Of a stretch of 64,000 bases of DNA, positions 58,740 through 64,000 are shown piece by piece. Positions within the stretch are counted from its first letter, which is position 1. Each line of letters begins with the position of its first letter. A model generated the notes under the pieces. It made no database searches. It had not been told where the DNA came from and saw nothing but the letters and a program-made list of their open reading frames with translations. The DNA comes from Mauremys mutica (lineage: Eukaryota > Chordata > Testudines > Geoemydidae). The stretch spans positions 49,684,524-49,748,523 of the forward strand of contig NC_059082.1 in the NCBI RefSeq assembly GCF_020497125.1, read 5' to 3'. A program made the position numbers and the translations under genes.

Positions 58740-61190
58740 AGTATTTGAGTTACTTTCCTGACTGCGCTTCTCATCAGCACTACAGCTCATCTCTCCTGGT
58801 ATTGCCGAAGTCTGGTGATGTGTTCTATGTAGACATCCCACAACCACCTGGTGTCTGACACTATGAGTTGCCACATCAACCAAGCGTAGCATTGACCCAC
58901 TCCACATTCTCTCAGCTCTTGCTCGTTACTGGGGTCCCATGAGCCCTGGGCTCCAATGATCAGCATGTGAGTTTGTACCTCGTATCCCCTATCTCTCAGG
59001 GTGTCAGCCAGAGAGGCATATTTCTCCAGCTTTTGAGATTGGGTGTCGTGGAAAGCCAGGGTCCTGTTTTCAAAGGGTACTGTGATGTCCACCATTATGA
59101 TCTTCTTCTGGTCTTCGTTGGTGATGACGATGTCTGGTCACAGTTGGCTGTCAGTTCCGGGGATGGCGGAGTTCACAGCTATCTTCCCCACAGACAGCGG
59201 GATGGCTCTGACCGGGCAATCTTGGATGGTGTTGTGTCACAGCTGTCAGGCTCTGGAATGGGGATTGCAGCTACACAAGACATGGGTAGTGTCTCATTGG
59301 CATAGCTGCACTTCCTGCATTGCTTGTCCCCATTCCCGTGGTGGACAGCTCTCTTCAGCGGGATGCAGTTGAGCCGGGCCCGGTGGATGAAACTCCAGCC
59401 GGCAAATTGGGTGAAGCTGCCCCTGGGGAGGAAGTAGTTGCTGGTGTCCCACTTGCACGTCACCTTGCCCAGATCTGGCTTCCATTTAAGGTTTTCCACA
59501 TATTGGCAGCAGATGGCATCCTTCAGGGTCCTCTCCAGCTTGGTTCTGGCTCTCGGAATGATGATGGTGTACTCCATGTTCTTCACCTGTGGCAGGACTC
59601 CCATCTCCTGGCATCCCTCATACCACGTCCAGTGGCAGCCGATACACTTCTCCAGTCATCATGTAGCATTGTGGGCATGAGTCCAGAGTGAAGCAAAGTC
59701 TCCCTCGTCTCTTCCAAATTTGCCTTCCAGAGAGCCACTCAGGTTGGTGGCGACATCTTGGTTGGAGGGGGTCCTGGCAATTCGCTTCTTGACAGCATCC
59801 TGCAGAGCGCTATCCACAACGTTCCTCACCGCAGGTTCCGGGCACATCAGAAGGCATAAGGCATGAGTGATCATGGCAACATTGCACAGATCACCCATTC
59901 AAAGGACGTTGGCGCCACCCTGCCTGTGCGGGATATACACCAGTTCATTGCTGGCCCTCTGGGGAAGAAACATCCACTTCTTCACCAGCTGCCAGATGGT
60001 GTTGTTTGCCTTGTTAAGAGGAACCTTTGCCACGGCAGATCCCCTCAGGATGAATGGCATATGAGGATTAGGAAGGTGTTCAAGGCATTGATCTTCTGCC
60101 ACGGTGCCAGTAGGGAGGAGTCGATTCTGGCTACATCTCGTAGGATCTCCATGATGGTATCCTCACATGTCTTCTGGACGCGGAAACCAGTCAGCGTGCC
60201 GAGATGTTGGTATGCTTGCCTGTCCTCAAGGAAGATCATGAGTTTGCCCTGGATCTGAAATGGCACCACCTGGACCGAATCCCTTCTACTGCAATCAGTA
60301 TGCAGGGATGTACACTTCCTGGCATTGAAGCAGAGTCCCATCCCAGTTGGCAGCCTGGCTTGTGATGTCAAGCATTTGTTGGAGACTCTCGGGGTTGTCT
60401 GCGATCAGGACCAGATCGTCTGCGTAGGCCAGGATATTCACTCTATTGTCATATAGATTGAAACTGCCTAAACTGCTGGAGATCATTCAAATGACAGGCT
60501 CCATTGCTAAGTTGAAAACGATAGGGCTCAGAGGACAGCCTTGCTTCACGCCACTATGGATAGGAATTTCAGGTGTCTCTCCTTCCACAGAGCGGATGGC
60601 GGTGGTGCAGCCTTCATACAGTTCCCGGACCAGTTGGAGAAAGTTTTCAGGCATCCCAAACTTTTGCAGCATGTCAAAAATGTGCTGGTGGGGCATCGAT
60701 CCAAAAGCATTAGCCAGGTCGAGCCATGCTATGCACATTGCCTTCGTACTCTCCTGGCCATGTGGATGGCAATCTGAAGGACAAAGTTGTGTTCGTAGCA
60801 GCCTTCACATGGCATGAAGCCTTTCTGGATGGAGCTGATGGCTCCTCCGTTCACCGATCAGTCTGTGATCCTAGCTGGGAGGCAGCTGGCATACTCATGG
60901 TGGAACAGATTGAGATGCGTCTCCAGTTGTTGGGCTTGTCTCACTCGCCTTTCTTGTAGACGAGCACCGTCACAGATTTCTTCCAGGAGCTGGGAGTTCG
61001 GCAGAGCTATTTGCATTTGTTGAAAATAGCCGTTAGTACCAGGCAACCGAGGTCTCGCTTTTTCAGGAAGTTGTAGCGAATGCCATCTTTTCCTGGGGCT
61101 GTGCTTTTGGTCTTTGTAAGTCTGGTCTCTCTTACATTTCCTACAGGGCTGGAGGAGGAGCTGTGAGCTCCTCACCACCTCTTGCCCCAT
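58740..61190 (-). mobile_element. R2-like non-LTR retrotransposon, decayed
   Basis: Reading 5' to 3' on the minus strand, the element shows RT fingers/palm (60487-61190), the YADD motif (about 60415-60426), thumb/linker (59659-60371), a CCHC-type zinc knuckle (about 59300) and a restriction-like endonuclease (58787-59140). This is the R2-clade order. The 5' N-terminal zinc-finger/Myb region is missing and the 3' end is approximate. The flanks do not look like 28S rDNA. Confidence 0.85.
58787..61190 (-). pseudogene. R2-like RT and restriction-like endonuclease ORF (broken)
   Basis: RT motifs: WLDLANAFGSMPHQHIFDML (motif A with D), IHSGVKQGCPLSPIVFNLAM (motif B), ILAYADDLVLIADNPES (motif C, both aspartates present). 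Later FLPQRASNELVYIPHRQGG, the zinc-knuckle beginning CRKCSYANETLP, and the endonuclease with PDIVITNEDQKK, VDITVPFENR and GSWDPSNEQEL. It is broken by many lesions: TGA replacing an expected CGA just before PDIVI (59138-59140), further TGAs and a one-base frame change after the zinc knuckle, and stops in the RT N-terminus. CGA-to-TGA changes are typical of methyl-CpG decay. Copy is inactive; its catalytic motifs remain legible. Confidence 0.85.
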
Positions 61191-61435
61191 TCTCTACAGC
61201 AACCACTGCTGGGAAAGGGAAGTGGCTAGAGGAGCTGTGCCTCCACAGCCAGAGATCCTGCCCCATTACTTACAGTGATGGCTGCTGGATAAAAGATGGG
61301 GCTGGAGGAGCTGCATGCTCCCCCATCGGCAGCAGTGCTACCCTGCAATCCCCATGGTGCCTCTTGCAGGAAGAGGCTGGAGCCAGAGTAATTATGATCT
61401 TTTCCAGAGCCAGGCTCTGATACACTCCCCAGTGT
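61191..61435. other. Unassigned flank between R2-like element and LTR A
   Basis: gctggaggagctgtgc-like words repeat loosely (61146, 61227, 61310). It may be an old tandem repeat or R2 5' sequence. Confidence 0.3.
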
Positions 61436-61558
61436 CACTTGTAACGGGCCGGTGTGGCTCCCCTCCTCCCCTGGGAGGGTTGAGCCCCGGACACCGGAAG
61501 TGGTGGGGCTACAGAGCAGTGAGCCCGCCCCTCAGAGGGTCAGGCGGCGACCCGGAAG

Positions 61559-61580
61559 CATAAAAGCCGGCCATCAGAGC
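61559..61580 (+). promoter_or_regulatory. TATA-like box of LTR A copy 2
   Basis: CATAAAAG occupies the position of TATAAAG in copy 1, followed by gagctcagtcgg where copy 1 has gcgctcagttgc. Confidence 0.5.
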
Positions 61581-61859
61581 TCAGTCGGAGCCCAGCCACC
61601 GCCGGGAGCAGACCTCCCCGAGAGAGCTCGGGACTGGGAAGCCGCTGGGGCCCAGAGCAGTTGCCCGGACTGGCCGGAGCTTCCCCTCGCTCGCTACTGG
61701 GAGGACCCGCCGGAGCTTCCCCGCGCCACGTACGAGGAGGAGCCATCAGAGACTTCCCCGCTCCCTTGTTGCTACCCCGAGGAACCCCCGGAGCAGAATT
61801 GGCCGGACTTCCCCGAGGAACTACCGGATCTACCTCCCAGCCCGGGGTGCGAGGAGCCC

Positions 61860-62006
61860 ATGCTGCTGGATTTCCCGGGAGCAGACGCCGTGGACCTGGT
61901 AGGCCCCGAGGGGGAAATTAGAAGTGGCCCGGGGGCAGCTGACCTCAGTCAGGCTGCTGATCAACCAATGCCCATGTCAGTGTGTTGCGGTCAGGATCCC
62001 CACTGA
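61860..62006 (+). CDS. 48-codon conserved reading frame inside LTR A (copy 2), function unknown
   Basis: This is the first ATG after the TATA-like box, in the homologous position to 2108 in copy 1, and the frame has the same 48-codon length and the same ten C-terminal residues ([10 protein letters not shown]). Shared internal blocks are EGEI and SGPG. The frame is open upstream through proline/glutamate-rich codons related to the 39-nt repeats of copy 1, but the upstream part differs in length. No known family. Confidence 0.4.
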   Translation: MLLDFPGADAVDLVGPEGEIRSGPGAADLSQAADQPMPMSVCCGQDPH

Positions 62007-62122
62007 CCGTCAGCGGTCATAGCCGCTGCCTAGGGCCCCGGGCCGGGACGCAGTGCAGTGGGTGGGCCTGCGTCCCCCCTGCCACCCCACTCACGGGTGG
62101 CAGTTTTCCCCCTCACCCAGCA

Positions 62123-62885
62123 CTCAGGCGTAAGGGCCTGAGCTTATTGTACTGTATTGCTGCTCAGCCCCTGAACCAAAGGGCCTGAGCCACCTGGTAC
62201 TGTTTACTGCTCAGCCCCTGCTACAAAGGGCCTGAGCTCCCTGAACTGGTTACTGCTCAGCCCCTGCTACAAAGGGCCTGAGCCCCCCTGAACTGTTTAC
62301 TGCTCAGCCCCTGCTACAAAGGGCCTGAGCTCCCTGAACTGGTTACTGCTCAGCCCCTGCTACAAAGGGCCTGAGCCCCCCTGAACTGTTTACTGCTCAG
62401 GCCCTGCTACAAAGGGCCTGAGCTCCCTGAACTGGTTACTGCTCAGCCCCTGCTACAAAGGGCCTGAGCCCCCCTGAACTGTTTACTGCTCAGCCCCTGC
62501 TACAAAGGGCCTGAGCTCCCTGAACTGTTTACTGCTCAGCCCCTGCCCCAAAGGGCCTAAGCTTCCTGACTGTTTGTTTGCTGCTCAGACCCTGCCACAA
62601 AGGGCCTGAGCTTCCTGACTGTTTGTTTACTGCTCAGCCCCTGCCACAAAGGGCCTGAGCTTCCTGACTGTTTGTTTGCTGCTCAGCCCCTGCCACAAAG
62701 GGCCTGAGCTTCCTGACTGTTTGTTTGCTGCTCAGCCCCTGCCCCAAAGGGCCTGAGCTTCCTGACTGTTTGTTTGCTGCTCAGCCCCTGCCACAAAGGG
62801 CCTGATCTCCCTGAACTATATTGTTGCTCAGCCTTGTAGCAGAAGGCCTGAGCCCTGACTGACTCTTATATTGTTGCTCAGCCTT
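62123..62885 (+). repeat. Array of about 15 hairpin units (46-49 bp) in LTR A copy 2
   Basis: Each unit reads gctcagcccctgctacaaag then ggcctgagc; the ends GCTCAG-CCC and GGG-CTGAGC can pair around a 10-nt loop. Units 2-8 alternate ctccctgaactggttact and cccccctgaactgtttact linkers, giving a 93-bp higher-order dimer; units 9-13 have the ttcctgactgtttgtttgct linker. Stem-breaking changes are rare. Confidence 0.9.
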
Positions 62886-62983
62886 AAAGGAACAGGGCAG
62901 AACCCGCGTAAGAACCACGGGCCGGTGTGGCTCCCCTCCTCCCCGTGGAGGGTTGAGCCCCGGACCCACACGTTTACACACTT

Positions 62984-63245
62984 GTACAGCATATGGAAAG
63001 AAGCTGGGAAGCATGGCCTGCAGCTGAAGCAGTGAGAGACCATTCTGGGGCCTGGGATGTGTCTGTGTGGGCCAGACCAGAAGTAGGCTCAATGGTCTGC
63101 GAAGAGCTTGGGGACAGGCTCACAAAGCCTTCCTCCACAGAGCACGGCATGAACGCTCCTCAGCAGAGTACACCACACCAGCCATATTGCTTCAGTGCAA
63201 GGATATCAGCCTGGTTGTTTGCCTGGACTTCCTTCCCCTGAGCAC
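62984..63245. other. Spacer between LTR A and the terminal minisatellite
   Basis: Nothing recognised. Confidence 0.4.
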
Positions 63246-63249
63246 AGGA

Positions 63250-64000
63250 TGGAGAGGAGATCCCGCTAACAGGGCTGTGAGGGGAGGGGAAAGGAAAGGA
63301 GATCCCGCTAACAGGACCATGAGACGGGGGAAGGAGAGGAGATCCTGCCTACAGGGCCACGAGGGGGAGGGGGAAGGAGAGGAGATCCCCCTAACAGTGC
63401 CACGAGGGGGAGGAGAAAGGAAAGGAGATACTGCCTACAGGACCGCAAGGAGATGCGGGAAGGAGAGGAGATCCCACTGACAGGGCCACAAGGGGGCGGA
63501 GGAAGGAGAGGAGATCCTGCCTATAGGGCCATGAGGGGGAGGGGGAAGGAGAGGAGATCCCACTAACAGGGCCACGAGGGGGTGGGGGAAGGAGAGGAGA
63601 TCCTGCCTACAGGCCACAAGGGGGAGGGGGAAGGAGAGGAGATCCTGCCTATAGGGCCGCAAGGAGGTGCGGCAAGGAGAGGAGATCCCACTAACAGGGC
63701 CATGAGTGAGTGGGGGAAGGAGAGGAGATCCTGCCTACAGGGCCATGAGGGGGAGGGGGAAGGAGAGGAGATCCCACTAACAGGGCCACGAGGGGGTGGG
63801 GGAAGGAGAGGAGATCCTGCCTACAGGCCACAAGGGGGAGGGGGAAGGAGAGGAGATCCTGCCTATAGGGCCGCAAGGAGGTGCGGCAAGGAGAGGAGAT
63901 CCCACTAACAGGGCCATGAGTGAGTGGGGGAAGGAGAGGAGATCCTGCCTACAGGGCCACGAGGGGGAGGGGGAAGGAGAGGAGATCCCACTAACAGGGC
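63250..64000. repeat. G/A-rich minisatellite, 40-43-bp unit, 214-bp higher-order repeat
   Basis: About 18 units of the form ggagaggagatcctgcctac then agggccacgagggggagg run to the window edge and probably beyond. A block containing five units recurs with exact 214-bp spacing (atcccactaacagggccac at 63557, 63771 and 63985). Long open frames on both strands follow from composition. Units alternate cccactaac and cctgcctac variants. Confidence 0.95.

Larger units (their letters stand above)
61440..62978 (+). mobile_element. Solo LTR, family A, copy 2 (expanded)
   Basis: It starts TGTAACGGGC and ends CGTTTACA, flanked by CACT on both sides (61436-61439, 62979-62982), or CACTT if the first T is counted in the duplication. 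The layout matches copy 1: subterminal direct repeat gggccggtgtggctcccctc (61446 and 62919), TATA-like CATAAAAG at 61559-61566, gctcagtcggagc start region, a 48-codon frame, the gggccccgggccgggacgca block, then a hairpin-unit array. At 1539 bp it is 580 bp longer than copy 1, almost all from array expansion. No AATAAA seen. Confidence 0.8.

Noticed and set aside
63067..63908. Long plus- and minus-strand frames rich in G, E and R residues.
   Set aside because: They are translations of the minisatellite and its flank; different frames are open because unit lengths vary, so no coding is implied.
1..64000. Prokaryotic-style operon, phage or defence system.
   Set aside because: No long intact ORFs, no ribosome-binding sites, and abundant vertebrate interspersed repeats throughout.

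Overview
This window is nuclear DNA from a vertebrate, most likely a cryptodiran turtle. The evidence is CR1-type LINE copies with 3' ends repeating 'atcatagaa', a tRNA-derived SINE whose tail matches the CR1 3' end (the architecture of the tortoise PolIII SINE), a DIRS-type tyrosine-recombinase retroelement, abundant hAT elements with 8-bp target duplications, and old MIR-like SINEs. No bacterial, phage or CRISPR feature was seen, and no intact long coding sequence is present.

The only host coding sequence I can support well is a 129-nt internal exon on the minus strand at 15994-16122, with a strong acceptor and donor. The surrounding DNA is therefore probably intron of a minus-strand gene I could not name. 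A TATA/AP-1/palindrome cluster near 27.1 kb could be an alternative promoter. Blocks near 13.6, 19.8-20.3 and 58.0-58.3 kb look like conserved non-coding DNA by composition and motif content only.

Layout. 1-5.6 kb: repeat-like leader, solo LTR (family A, copy 1), hAT fragment, MIR carrying a small MITE. 5.6-8.2 kb: hAT with a decayed transposase, split by a second hAT that carries its own foldback. 8.2-15 kb: mostly unique, with foldback MITEs and MIRs. 15.2-18 kb: poly(C), minisatellites, the exon, CR1. 19.3-22.9 kb: a 260-bp foldback repeat, old LINEs, MIRs. 25-30 kb: degenerate minisatellite, promoter candidate, two CR1/L3 copies, a hAT with a C-rich minisatellite. 32.4-33.3 kb: two MITEs, one with three perfect hairpins. 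36.7-38.9 kb: decayed DIRS element. 40.6-42.2 kb: CR1 with reverse-transcriptase remnants. 42.8-43.9 kb: hAT containing a nested SINE and a nested MITE. 45.9-55.4 kb: further foldback, hAT, two CR1 copies and a second solo LTR family (B). 56.0 kb: another foldback. 58.7-61.2 kb: R2-like LINE with RT and restriction-like endonuclease remnants. 61.4-63.0 kb: solo LTR family A copy 2. 63.25 kb to the end: a minisatellite with 214-bp higher-order repeats.

The most unusual signals are: (1) LTR family A, where both copies have a TATA-like box followed by a first ATG that opens a 48-codon frame of identical length and C-terminus, and then an array of hairpin units expanded from 2-3 to about 15; (2) a repeat family in which three of four copies are inverted (foldback) dimers; (3) a 295-bp CpG-rich MITE holding three perfect hairpins.
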